Assembly: GCF_030295975.1 (NCBI RefSeq)
Contig: NZ_AP027364.1
Location: forward strand, 2,976,001 to 3,040,000
Length of the DNA stretch: 64,000 bases
Origin: Thalassotalea atypica
GTDB taxonomy: Bacteria; Pseudomonadota; Gammaproteobacteria; Enterobacterales; Alteromonadaceae
Direction: 5' to 3'
Made by a program: the position numbers and the translations under genes. The notes under the pieces were generated by a model that saw only the letters and a program-made list of their open reading frames with translations, was not told where the DNA came from and made no database searches. Below, one piece after another: positions 1-7,840 of the stretch (position 1 is its first letter; every line of letters starts with the position of its first letter).

Positions 1-945
1 AAACTCGCTAATGAAAAAACTAAACCAGACGCTAGCCGCAAAAGAGGTTATCAAGAAAGAGACCTTGCTCGTTTTGAACAAGGTATGAAAACTATTGACC
101 GCCGATTCGACCCTAAAATTGATCAAGCAATATTTGAGCTCTTAATGGAGCGTTATGTTAGTTTGCCTAAAAACCTACGTTTAGCTTCTCTAGACACCTT
201 TTTTGGTTTAAACAAGGCGTTTAATGCTAACGCATTTTCAACAAAACTAAACACAATGTACGCTAAAACTGATCTGGTCAATGAAGAAGCTCGTTTAGCG
301 TTAATGAACGAGAGCCTTGAAGACTTTAAGTCAAACAATGACCCTTTTATTCAATTGGCTGTTGCCACTTATGAGGAGCGAAATGCCATTGAAGAAAGTG
401 ATGAAGCCTTAACAGGAAGTATCCAAGCTTATCGCCCTAAATATATGGAAGCACTGATTGCTTATTACAATGACAAAAACTTGCCTGTTTACGCTGACGC
501 GAATAGCACCTTGCGTGTCACTTACGGCAATGTAAAAGGCTATTCTCCGCAAGATGGTTTAACAGCAACACCATTCACTACACTGGCTGGCATTACAGCG
601 AAATATACAGGAAAAGACCCATTTGATGCTCCACAAAAACAATTAGATTTAATCAAAGCTAATATGTTTGGTGAATACGAAAAAGCTGACCTGAATTCTG
701 TTCCCGTAAACTACCTAGGTACGTTAGATATTACCGGAGGTAATTCAGGCTCACCAACATTAAATGCTAAAGCAGAGTTTGTCGGCTTAGTATTTGACGG
801 CGTATATGAAAGTATCATTGGTGATTGGGATTACGACACTAAATTAAATCGTTCTATTCACGTTGATGTTCGTTACATGCTGTGGGTAATGGAGCATGTA
901 GATGGGGCAAAAAACCTAATAGAAGAAATGGATATTATCGAATAA
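1..945 (+). CDS. S46 family dipeptidyl peptidase, 3' part only
   Basis: C-terminal 314 residues of a serine peptidase of family S46 (DPP7/DPP11-like), which removes dipeptides from peptide N-termini in the periplasm. The reading frame is open from the first base, so the gene starts outside the window; the first in-frame ATG at 85 is internal. The catalytic serine lies in GNSGSP (about 736-753), followed by the family's GLVFDG segment. The residue after FD is Gly. In characterised S46 enzymes Gly here goes with hydrophobic P1 preference (DPP7) and Arg with acidic P1 (DPP11), so I infer DPP7-like specificity. The signal peptide, catalytic His and catalytic Asp would lie upstream. A strong hairpin follows the stop. 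Confidence 0.88.
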   Translation, partial: KLANEKTKPDASRKRGYQERDLARFEQGMKTIDRRFDPKIDQAIFELLMERYVSLPKNLRLASLDTFFGLNKAFNANAFSTKLNTMYAKTDLVNEEARLALMNESLEDFKSNNDPFIQLAVATYEERNAIEESDEALTGSIQAYRPKYMEALIAYYNDKNLPVYADANSTLRVTYGNVKGYSPQDGLTATPFTTLAGITAKYTGKDPFDAPQKQLDLIKANMFGEYEKADLNSVPVNYLGTLDITGGNSGSPTLNAKAEFVGLVFDGVYESIIGDWDYDTKLNRSIHVDVRYMLWVMEHVDGAKNLIEEMDIIE

Positions 946-967
946 ACACTCGTTTATCCTAGTTAAT

Positions 968-994
968 AAAAAGCCTGCTTATAGCAGGCTTTTT
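968..994. terminator. Bidirectional rho-independent terminator
   Basis: Perfect 11-bp stem AAAAAGCCTGC / GCAGGCTTTTT with loop TTATA. It has T-runs on both strands, so it can end the S46 peptidase transcript and the opposing ETF-QO transcript. Confidence 0.85.
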
Positions 995-1035
995 AATGCT
1001 GATATTTGGCTTATTAAGACCAACTCTATAAGTCG

Positions 1036-2685
1036 TTACATATTCGGGTAATTGGGACCACCAGTGCCTTCTGGTGTCACCCACGTTATATTCTGGCTCG
1101 GATCTTTAATATCACAGGTTTTACAGTGGATGCAGTTTTGCGAGTTGATCACAAACTGTTGTCCTTCTTCAGTCTCTTGAATTTCATAAACGCCGGCAGG
1201 ACAATAACGTTGTGCAGGCTCTGCGTATTTTTCCAAGTTAACCGTCATAGGAATACTTGCGTCAGCAAGTTTTAAATGACAAGGCTGCTCCTCTTCATGG
1301 TTCGTGTTTGATAAAAATACCGAAGACAACCGATCAAAACTTAGCTTACCGTCCGGCTTAGCATAATTGATCATCGGCGCTTCACCCGCTAGTTTCAATT
1401 GCTCATGATCTAAAGAGTCATCTTTGAAGTTAAACGGCAACTTACCGCCAAAGAAGTTTTGATCTACTGTGTTATAAACACCACCAAAGAAGGTACCAAA
1501 CTTGTGCATTGCTGGGCCAAAGTTACGGGTATTATATAACTCATCAAATAACCATGATGACTTAAACTTCTCTTCGTAGGCGGTTAAATCTTTACCACCT
1601 TCATCACCAGAAATTAGCGCTTCAACGATAGTTTCAGCCGCCAACGTCCCCGTTTTCATAGCGGTATGATTACCTTTGATTTTGGCAAAGTTAATTGTTC
1701 CTGCGTCACAACCCACTAAAATAGCGCCTGGCATTGTTTGCTTCGGTAATGAATTATAACCGCCTTTAGCCATAGCGCGTGCACCGTAAGAAACACGCTT
1801 ACCACCTTCTAAATACTGGCTGATTTTTGGATGATGTTTATAACGTTGGAATTCTTCAAACGGACTTAAATGAGGGTTTGAATAATTTAAATCAACAATT
1901 AAGCCAACAAATACTTGATTGTTTTCGGCATGGTACAAATAACCACCACCTGTCGTGTCTTTATCTAGTGGCCAGCCGGCAGAGTGGACTACTAATCCTT
2001 CTTGATGTTTGTCAGGGTCTATGTCCCAAATTTCTTTAAAACCAATACCGTAGTGCTGAGGTGATTTTTCGGCATCTAAGTTGAATTTGCTGATCAGCTC
2101 TTTACCTAAATGACCACGACAACCTTCTGCAAACACTGTGTATTTGGCACGTAATTCCATGCCCGGCATAAATGAATCTTTTTGATTGCCTTCGGCATCT
2201 AGCCCCATATCACCCGTGATAATCCCACCAACACTACCATCTTCATTGTAGATAACATCTTGTGCTGCAAAACCTGGGAATATTTCAACACCAAGTTGCT
2301 CAGCTTGTTCTGCTAACCAACGACAAATGTTGCCCATACTGACGATATAATTGCCATCATTGTGCATAGTCTTAGGTACTGAGAAACCAGGTAATTTAAT
2401 GCCATTTTCTGCACTATTAAGTAGGTATATATCATCACCCGTTACTGGTGTATTAAGTGGCGCACCTTTTTCTTTCCAATCTGGAAACAACTCATTTAGT
2501 GCGCGTGGTTCAAACACGGCGCCAGATAAAATGTGCGCTCCAACTTCAGATCCTTTTTCAACAACGCATACCATAAGCTCTTGTTCTTTTTCTTGAGCCA
2601 TTTGCATAATACGACACGCTGTAGCCAGACCTGATGGACCGGCACCGACGATCACGACATCAAACTCCATCGATTCACGTTCCAT
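1036..2685 (-). CDS. Electron transfer flavoprotein-ubiquinone oxidoreductase (ETF-QO)
   Basis: 549-residue membrane-associated flavoprotein that oxidises reduced ETF and passes the electrons to ubiquinone. The N-terminal FAD-binding motif VVIVGAGPSGLATA is at about residues 10-23. The C-terminus carries a 4Fe-4S cluster region with the pattern CPAGVYE then CIHCKTCDIKDP. Length and domain order match mitochondrial and proteobacterial ETFDH. The ATG at 2685 has a G-rich Shine-Dalgarno stretch (GGGGGG) a few bases upstream; MEFDVV (residue 6) is a weaker alternative. It is divergent from etfBA across a gap with PsrA-like operators, so both halves of the ETF route are probably co-regulated with fatty-acid oxidation. 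The acyl-CoA dehydrogenases at 22 and 25 kb are likely electron donors. Confidence 0.96.
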   Translation of the reverse strand: MERESMEFDVVIVGAGPSGLATACRIMQMAQEKEQELMVCVVEKGSEVGAHILSGAVFEPRALNELFPDWKEKGAPLNTPVTGDDIYLLNSAENGIKLPGFSVPKTMHNDGNYIVSMGNICRWLAEQAEQLGVEIFPGFAAQDVIYNEDGSVGGIITGDMGLDAEGNQKDSFMPGMELRAKYTVFAEGCRGHLGKELISKFNLDAEKSPQHYGIGFKEIWDIDPDKHQEGLVVHSAGWPLDKDTTGGGYLYHAENNQVFVGLIVDLNYSNPHLSPFEEFQRYKHHPKISQYLEGGKRVSYGARAMAKGGYNSLPKQTMPGAILVGCDAGTINFAKIKGNHTAMKTGTLAAETIVEALISGDEGGKDLTAYEEKFKSSWLFDELYNTRNFGPAMHKFGTFFGGVYNTVDQNFFGGKLPFNFKDDSLDHEQLKLAGEAPMINYAKPDGKLSFDRLSSVFLSNTNHEEEQPCHLKLADASIPMTVNLEKYAEPAQRYCPAGVYEIQETEEGQQFVINSQNCIHCKTCDIKDPSQNITWVTPEGTGGPNYPNM

Positions 2686-2716
2686 AATTCCCCCCTAATT
2701 TTCTTACAGACAATTT

Positions 2717-2756
2717 GAATTTCAAACAAGTGTTTGAAATTCAAACATGTGTTTGA
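2717..2756. promoter_or_regulatory. Tandem PsrA-like operator
   Basis: Two overlapping palindromes. GAATTTCAAACA-AG-TGTTTGAAATTC (2717-2742) is a perfect inverted repeat with 12-bp arms. TCAAACA-TG-TGTTTGA (2741-2756) has perfect 7-bp arms. The centres are 19 bp apart. The CAAAC/GTTTG half-site pattern fits PsrA, the TetR-type fatty-acid-degradation regulator of gammaproteobacteria, and etf genes are known PsrA-regulon members in relatives such as Shewanella. No psrA gene is in the window, so the regulator's identity is inferred. The rest of the 310-bp gap between the ETF-QO and etfB starts is AT-rich with nothing else I can name. Confidence 0.75.
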
Positions 2757-2995
2757 TAGCATCGAACCATTATAGATATTTTGTCGACAATTACTATCCT
2801 GTATATGAGAAATTACTGCGTAAGTATTGATTTTGAGTAATAAGACACAATGTTTAAGAGACAATAATATTGACGAATGCACCAACAGTCAGTAGTCTGT
2901 GGAGCAATTACTCAAATAAAAAAACTAACAGTTACTTTTAAAAACTGTAAATAAAAATTTTACTTAACTACAAAATTAAACAAGCTGAGGCGATG

Positions 2996-3748
2996 ATGAA
3001 AGTATTAGTACCCATCAAACGCGTGATTGACTACAACGTCAAAGTTCGCGTTAAACCAGATAATTCAGACGTTGATTTAGCCAACGTCAAAATGGCAATT
3101 AACCCATTCTGTGAAATTGCTGTTGAAGAAGCCGTTCGTTTGAAAGAAGCAGGCACGGCAACTGAAGTTATTGCTATTTCCATTGGTGATAAAAGCTGTC
3201 AAGAGCAACTTCGTACTGCTTTAGCATTAGGTGCAGACCGCGCTATTCAAATTGAGACAGGTGAAAAACTCGATTCATTGCATGTTGCTAAGCTACTTCA
3301 AAAGGTTGTTGAAGAAGAGCAGCCTCAGTTGGTTATTCTTGGTAAGCAGTCTATAGACTCAGACAACAACCAAACAGGTCAAATGCTTGCTGCATTGACA
3401 GGTATGGCACAAGGAACATTCGCATCAGAAGTAAAAGTTGATGGCGATAAAGTCAATGTAACACGTGAAGTTGACGGCGGTTTACAAACTGTTGCGTTGA
3501 ACTTACCTGCGATTGTTACTACAGATTTACGTCTAAATGAACCTCGTTATGCGTCATTGCCAAACATCATGAAAGCAAAACGTAAGCCTTTAGATGTTAA
3601 AGCTGCTGCAGATTTTGGTATCGACTTAACTGCTCGTACAAACTTATTGAAAGTCACTCCTCCTGCTCAACGTGAAGCAGGTATTATTGTTGAGACTGTC
3701 GACGAATTAGTAGAAAAGTTAAAAAATGAAGCCAAGGTGATCTCATGA
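2996..3748 (+). CDS. etfB: Electron transfer flavoprotein subunit beta
   Basis: 250-residue small ETF subunit. With EtfA it forms the soluble FAD/AMP heterodimer that takes electrons from acyl-CoA dehydrogenases. The start [20 protein letters not shown] is typical of the family, as are the later EAVRLKE and [15 protein letters not shown] segments that bind the partner and AMP. There are tandem ATGs at 2993 and 2996; the second is 5 bases from the GAGG at 2987 and gives the standard MKVLV start. The stop overlaps the etfA start (ATGA at 3745), so the two are translationally coupled. Expression is probably controlled by the PsrA-like operator upstream. Confidence 0.96.
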   Translation: MKVLVPIKRVIDYNVKVRVKPDNSDVDLANVKMAINPFCEIAVEEAVRLKEAGTATEVIAISIGDKSCQEQLRTALALGADRAIQIETGEKLDSLHVAKLLQKVVEEEQPQLVILGKQSIDSDNNQTGQMLAALTGMAQGTFASEVKVDGDKVNVTREVDGGLQTVALNLPAIVTTDLRLNEPRYASLPNIMKAKRKPLDVKAAADFGIDLTARTNLLKVTPPAQREAGIIVETVDELVEKLKNEAKVIS

Positions 3749-4671
3749 GCATTTTAGTATACGCAGAACATGACAATAGCAGCCTGAAGGCTGATACATT
3801 AAAAACAGTTGCTGCCGCACAAGCTATTGGTGGTGATATTCATATATTGGTTGCGGGTGCTAACTGTGGCGCCGTTGCTGAAGAAGCGGCTAAAGTCAAC
3901 GGTGTTTCAAAGGTATTAGTTGCAGACAATGCAGCCTATGAACATCAACTAGCTGAAAATGTTAGTGCGTTAGTGTTAGAACTTGCGGGTGATTACGACG
4001 CTATTATTGCAACTGCATTAACAACGGGTAAAAACTTTATGCCTCGCGTTGCTGCATTGTTAGATGTCGCTCAAATTTCTGACATCATTGCAGTAGAAAG
4101 TGCTGACACATTTGTTCGCCCTATCTATGCAGGTAATGCCATTGCAACGGTACAAAGTTTAGATGCGAAAAAAGTTATTACGGTTCGAGCGACTGGTTTT
4201 GATTCAGTAGCAACAGATGGTAGTGCTGAAGTTGTTTCATTAGCTAGTGCAACTGATGCAGGCATTTCTAGCCATGTAAGTGATGAACTAACAGTATCAG
4301 AACGTCCAGACTTAGGCGCTGCAAGTGTAGTTATCTCTGGTGGTCGCGGCATGCAAAACGGTGACAACTTCAAACTGCTTGAAGGTATTGCTGACAAGCT
4401 AGGCGCAGCAATCGGTGCATCACGCGCAGCGGTTGACGCTGGTTTCGTACCTAACGACATGCAAGTAGGTCAAACAGGTAAAATTGTTGCTCCTGACTTA
4501 TACATTGCCGTTGGTATTTCGGGTGCAATTCAGCATTTAGCAGGTATGAAAGACTCTAAGATCATTGTTGCAATCAACAAAGATCCAGAAGCACCAATTT
4601 TCCAAGTAGCTGATTACGGTATCGTAGCAGACTTATTTGAAGCGCTTCCTGAGCTTGAAGGCAAACTGTAA
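3745..4671 (+). CDS. etfA: Electron transfer flavoprotein subunit alpha
   Basis: 308-residue large ETF subunit. The C-terminal FAD-binding domain is clear: [31 protein letters not shown] and [19 protein letters not shown], followed by [17 protein letters not shown]. It pairs with EtfB and delivers electrons to the divergently encoded ETF-QO. The start overlaps the etfB stop by four bases and a terminator hairpin follows within 30 bases, so the operon is etfBA alone. Confidence 0.97.
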   Translation: MSILVYAEHDNSSLKADTLKTVAAAQAIGGDIHILVAGANCGAVAEEAAKVNGVSKVLVADNAAYEHQLAENVSALVLELAGDYDAIIATALTTGKNFMPRVAALLDVAQISDIIAVESADTFVRPIYAGNAIATVQSLDAKKVITVRATGFDSVATDGSAEVVSLASATDAGISSHVSDELTVSERPDLGAASVVISGGRGMQNGDNFKLLEGIADKLGAAIGASRAAVDAGFVPNDMQVGQTGKIVAPDLYIAVGISGAIQHLAGMKDSKIIVAINKDPEAPIFQVADYGIVADLFEALPELEGKL

Positions 4672-4698
4672 ACTTTAATTGCAGCTAAAAATAAAAAG

Positions 4699-4722
4699 CC
4701 AGCAGTAATGCTGGTTTTTTTT
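4699..4722 (+). terminator. Terminator of etfBA
   Basis: CCAGCA-GTAA-TGCTGG hairpin followed by eight T, about 28 bases after the etfA stop. Confidence 0.8.
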
Positions 4723-4772
4723 GGTCTGTATTTTATTTATAATCAATCATCATTCATTGATCGAAGATCCTT

Positions 4773-5102
4773 ATGTCTTGGCAAGATCAACTATCCCAAG
4801 TTGTTTACTCCACTGAAACCGGTCGAGTAAAAGAAAAAAAAATAGACACCGTAACCCCAAGTGATGGCTTTGCTAAAGTGCGCCGAGAAACCAAAGGTCG
4901 TAAAGGCAAAGGTGTCATGACCATTTCGGGTTTAGGCCTAGATAATAAAGCGCTTAAAGACTTGGCCAGCAAATTAAAGAAAACCTGTGGCTGCGGTGGC
5001 AGTGTTGTGGGCGAAACCATAGAAATTCAGGGTGATAAAAGAGATCAGATTAAGCTGGTTTTAGAAAAATCTGGTTTTAAAGTGAAGTTTATTGGTGGCT
5101 AA
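4773..5102 (+). CDS. yciH: SUI1/eIF1-family translation factor YciH
   Basis: 109-residue homologue of eukaryotic initiation factor eIF1 (SUI1 fold). In E. coli YciH helps discriminate against aberrant initiation complexes. Family hallmarks seen are the basic RRETKGRKGKGVMTISGL segment, the Cys/Gly-rich CGCGGS turn (about residues 74-79) and the final GFKVKFIGG. The length is normal. It is followed after 20 bases by a double-receiver protein on the same strand, possibly as one transcript, though nothing functional links the two. Confidence 0.92.
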   Translation: MSWQDQLSQVVYSTETGRVKEKKIDTVTPSDGFAKVRRETKGRKGKGVMTISGLGLDNKALKDLASKLKKTCGCGGSVVGETIEIQGDKRDQIKLVLEKSGFKVKFIGG

Positions 5103-5122
5103 GTCCCCTAGGAAGTAAAACG

Positions 5123-5920
5123 ATGACCCACATTACCCCAAGTGATTTATCAATATTATTGGTAGAGCCTTCAGATACTCAACGTAAAATTATCATTAAT
5201 AAGCTCAATAAAGAGGGAATTACTGAGGTTAGTACAGCAAAAAATATTACTGAGTCAATCGACATTATTGAACGTCACCCACCCGATCTCATCGCCAGTG
5301 CCATGTATTTTGAAGATGGTACAGCAAAAGAGCTCATTAAGACCATTAAAAATAATGAAAAGTTGGCTGACATTGCTTTTATGTTGGTCACAAGTGAAGT
5401 TAAACGAGAGCATCTTGAAGAGTTCAAGCAATCGGGTGTAGTCGCATTGTTACCGAAACCTTTTACCGCAGAACACCTAGGTGCGGCGATTAATACCACC
5501 ATTGACCTCTTATCTCCTGATGAAATGGAGCTGGACCATTTTGATGTCCATGAAATTAGGGTGTTACTTGTCGATGATAGCAAGTTAGCGAGAAATCATA
5601 TTCGACGAGTACTCAATAACCTTGGATTAAACAAAGTCACAGAAGCTGAAGACGGCCAACAGGCGATAGATTTATTGCAAGACAATATGTTTGACTTAGT
5701 AGTAACTGATTACAATATGCCTGAAGTAGATGGCCGAGAATTAACACGATATATTCGCGAGAAAAGTCAGCAGTCACATTTGCCCATTTTGATGGTAACA
5801 AGCGAAAGAAATGACACTCATTTGGCCAACATTGAACAAGACGGTGTTAACGCGCTTTGCGATAAACCGTTTGAACCTAAGTTTGTCAAAAAACTATTAT
5901 TTCAATTACTTGAGCATTAG
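5123..5920 (+). CDS. Double receiver-domain (REC-REC) response regulator
   Basis: 265 residues forming two CheY-like receivers with no output domain. The second (about residues 145-265) is canonical: VLLVDDSK acidic pocket, phospho-acceptor Asp in VVTDYNMPEVDG, Thr in MVTSE and Lys in DKPF. The first (about 9-125) is degenerate. It begins ILLVEPSD, the phospho-acceptor position reads Ala in LIASAMYFEDG, and the switch and Lys (LVTSE, PKPF) survive. It is therefore probably a pseudo-receiver used for dimerisation or partner binding, joined to one phosphorylatable receiver. No kinase gene adjoins. AGGAAG precedes the ATG. Regulatory target unknown. Confidence 0.88.
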   Translation: MTHITPSDLSILLVEPSDTQRKIIINKLNKEGITEVSTAKNITESIDIIERHPPDLIASAMYFEDGTAKELIKTIKNNEKLADIAFMLVTSEVKREHLEEFKQSGVVALLPKPFTAEHLGAAINTTIDLLSPDEMELDHFDVHEIRVLLVDDSKLARNHIRRVLNNLGLNKVTEAEDGQQAIDLLQDNMFDLVVTDYNMPEVDGRELTRYIREKSQQSHLPILMVTSERNDTHLANIEQDGVNALCDKPFEPKFVKKLLFQLLEH

Positions 5921-5950
5921 TTCTAGAGTTACAATAGGGCTGAAGCAAAT

Positions 5951-7525
5951 TTAGCCCTCATTCAATTTATGTTGACGCAACTTCATTGCAATTTTGTTGT
6001 GTGATACTTTTAATCGCTGCGCGAGTTTTCTGGTTGATGTGTATACAGGCTTAAATTGAGATAAAAGTTCATGCTCAAACTGATATTGTGCTGATTGCCA
6101 ATCTTCTACCTTTAACCAATGCTGCCCTCCACTTTTTTCCTCAACATTTTCCAAAATTTGCTTTGCTACAGGAGCGCCAAAATCTGCTAGAACTTTTTGT
6201 ACATCTTCTTCGCTGATCTCATTACTTGTATTTAAAGCCACAAGCCTAAAGAGCACATTTTGCAACTGTCTGATGTTGCCCGGCCATGAGTATTCTATCA
6301 ATTGGGCTAACGCGCTTTCCGTTAATAGTGGAACAACTTGGTTGACTTGCTTGGCGGCATTTTTCATAAAATGGTGACATAATAAAGGAATATCTTCATT
6401 ACGTTCTTTCAGAGCTGGCAACGAAAGGCTTAATACGTTCAGTCGATAATATAAATCCTCTCGAAAGACTTTATTTTGAATCATTAAATCAAACGGTTGA
6501 TGACTTGCCGAGATTATTCTCACATTAGCAGTTAGCTCTTTTGTTCCCCCTAAACGGCGATAACTATAATCTTGTAGAAATCTTAAGAGCTTGGCTTGCA
6601 GATAACCTGACATTTCTGCAATTTCGTCTAAGAAAACCGTGCCTCCATGTGCAAGTTCAAACAAGCCTGGCTTACCGCTTTTCTGAGCGCCAGTGAATGC
6701 ACCAGCCATATAACCAAATAATTCACTTTCTAAAAGGTGCTCAGACAGTGATGCACAATTTATTGCTAAAAATGGGGCACCTTTTCTACCACTGGCTTCA
6801 TGAATTGCCCGAGCAAATAACTCTTTCCCCGTGCCTGTTTCACCGGTCAGTAATATTGGCAAATCTAAGGTCGAGAACTTGAGCAATTGATTCTTTAACA
6901 GGGATATTTTAGCGCTCGTACCAATAATATTGTCGACTTGATGGGCATCACTTCGTTGCATCATTGAAATTTGGCGACCAATAGCGTCCATGCCTTTAAG
7001 TATGATTACAACCCCATTGAGCTTCCCTTCAAAAATGACTGGTGTTGATTCCGCAAGATATAACTGTCCATTAAAATTAACTTCTAAAGCGTTACGCTTT
7101 GGCGTCACTAGAATCTCTTGATTAACGGCGAATAATTCGGAAATATTTTGTCCGATAATGCTTAACTTGTCCTGAAAAGTCTCATTATCTTTTTGGATTG
7201 GAGCATTATTTAGATTGCAGGAGATCACTACGCCATTTCTATCCACGTCAAATATCGGATCGGGTATTCGGCTTAACATTGCATTTAAATGCTGCTCTCT
7301 AGATTCTGTCGGTAATAAATCAATGGGGTTACAACCTAAGACACCTTTAACCTTCTTGAGCGCTTGCGCAACTTTCGAAAATGTAATTTTCTGGCTTTCG
7401 ACGTGAAGAAAAATAGTCTTGGGGATTATTTCCATCGCGACGATATTCCACTTATTCTCAGCGATCACACTTAAAATTTCCTGACTAATTCCAACTCTGT
7501 CTGTTGAACTGATCTGAATTCTCAC
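5951..7525 (-). CDS. TyrR-like sigma54-type AAA+ transcriptional regulator
   Basis: 524 residues with full TyrR/PhhR architecture. There is an N-terminal ACT domain (RIQISSTDRVGISQEIL, 2-18), a PAS-like domain (about 80-185), an AAA+ domain with Walker A GETGTGKE (228-235), and a C-terminal Fis-type helix-turn-helix ending STRKLAQRLKVSHNKIA. Unlike E. coli TyrR it keeps the sigma54-contact loop GAFTGA (275-280; bases 6686-6703), so it should activate sigma54 RNA polymerase. The GTG start at 7525 follows a G-rich Shine-Dalgarno. It is divergent from methionine gamma-lyase; the gap contains two TyrR-geometry boxes and a -24/-12 promoter. It is most likely the amino-acid-responsive activator of that gene and possibly of aromatic catabolic genes elsewhere. 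The effector is not known. Confidence 0.92.
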   Translation of the reverse strand: MRIQISSTDRVGISQEILSVIAENKWNIVAMEIIPKTIFLHVESQKITFSKVAQALKKVKGVLGCNPIDLLPTESREQHLNAMLSRIPDPIFDVDRNGVVISCNLNNAPIQKDNETFQDKLSIIGQNISELFAVNQEILVTPKRNALEVNFNGQLYLAESTPVIFEGKLNGVVIILKGMDAIGRQISMMQRSDAHQVDNIIGTSAKISLLKNQLLKFSTLDLPILLTGETGTGKELFARAIHEASGRKGAPFLAINCASLSEHLLESELFGYMAGAFTGAQKSGKPGLFELAHGGTVFLDEIAEMSGYLQAKLLRFLQDYSYRRLGGTKELTANVRIISASHQPFDLMIQNKVFREDLYYRLNVLSLSLPALKERNEDIPLLCHHFMKNAAKQVNQVVPLLTESALAQLIEYSWPGNIRQLQNVLFRLVALNTSNEISEEDVQKVLADFGAPVAKQILENVEEKSGGQHWLKVEDWQSAQYQFEHELLSQFKPVYTSTRKLAQRLKVSHNKIAMKLRQHKLNEG

Positions 7526-7543
7526 TTAACCCCCACCATAACA

Positions 7544-7559
7544 GTAATAAAAATATTAC
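7544..7559. promoter_or_regulatory. TyrR-type box 1
   Basis: Palindrome GTAATA-AAAA-TATTAC. The key G and C are 15 bp apart, as in the TyrR box TGTAAA-N6-TTTACA. It lies 18 bp upstream of the TyrR-like gene start and about 220 bp upstream of the predicted start site of megL, a normal enhancer distance. It may also serve autoregulation. Confidence 0.7.
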
Positions 7560-7564
7560 AATAA

Positions 7565-7580
7565 GTAATAATTTTATTAC
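7565..7580. promoter_or_regulatory. TyrR-type box 2
   Basis: Second copy, GTAATA-ATTT-TATTAC, with identical arms and spacing. It begins exactly 21 bp after box 1, two helical turns, so dimers would sit on the same DNA face and could oligomerise as NtrC-type activators do. Confidence 0.7.
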
Positions 7581-7748
7581 ATCATTTTTGATCCATTAGT
7601 ACAACTAAGACGTGCTTGAATACAGCTTAATAGCGAACTTTAATTAGATTATCTGCATTCATAGTAACTCCCCAACAATATCGTACTAAATATATTACAC
7701 CAAAAACAATCACCAAGCTAACCATTTGTTTTTATTGTATATTTTTAC

Positions 7749-7764
7749 TGGCAAGTAAATTGCT
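7749..7764 (+). promoter_or_regulatory. Sigma54 (-24/-12) promoter of megL
   Basis: TGGCAA-GTAAA-TTGCT matches the sigma54 consensus TGGCAC-N5-TTGCA/T. The GG and GC elements are exactly 12 bp apart (7750 and 7762). The predicted start site is near 7775, giving a leader of about 65 bases to the ATG at 7841. The overlapping palindrome TTTACT-GGCA-AGTAAA (7744-7759) could be a separate repressor site. Support comes from the GAFTGA-containing activator encoded next door. Confidence 0.75.
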
Positions 7765-7840
7765 TATGTCTATCTATAAATAAAACGATGTTCTATGCAC
7801 AAAGTATCAAGACTGGGTGCAACAAAATTCTGAGGAAACT

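Noticed and set aside
4125-4460. 111-codon minus-strand frame inside etfA
   Set aside because: Antisense shadow of a highly conserved gene with no ribosome site.
5936-5957. Hairpin AGGGCT / AGCCCT as a terminator between the double-receiver gene and the TyrR-like gene
   Set aside because: Only a 6-bp stem, no T-run on either strand, and it runs into the TyrR-like stop codon.
7817-7840. Upstream GTG start for methionine gamma-lyase
   Set aside because: The ATG at 7841 has GAGGA at good spacing and gives the usual N-terminus.
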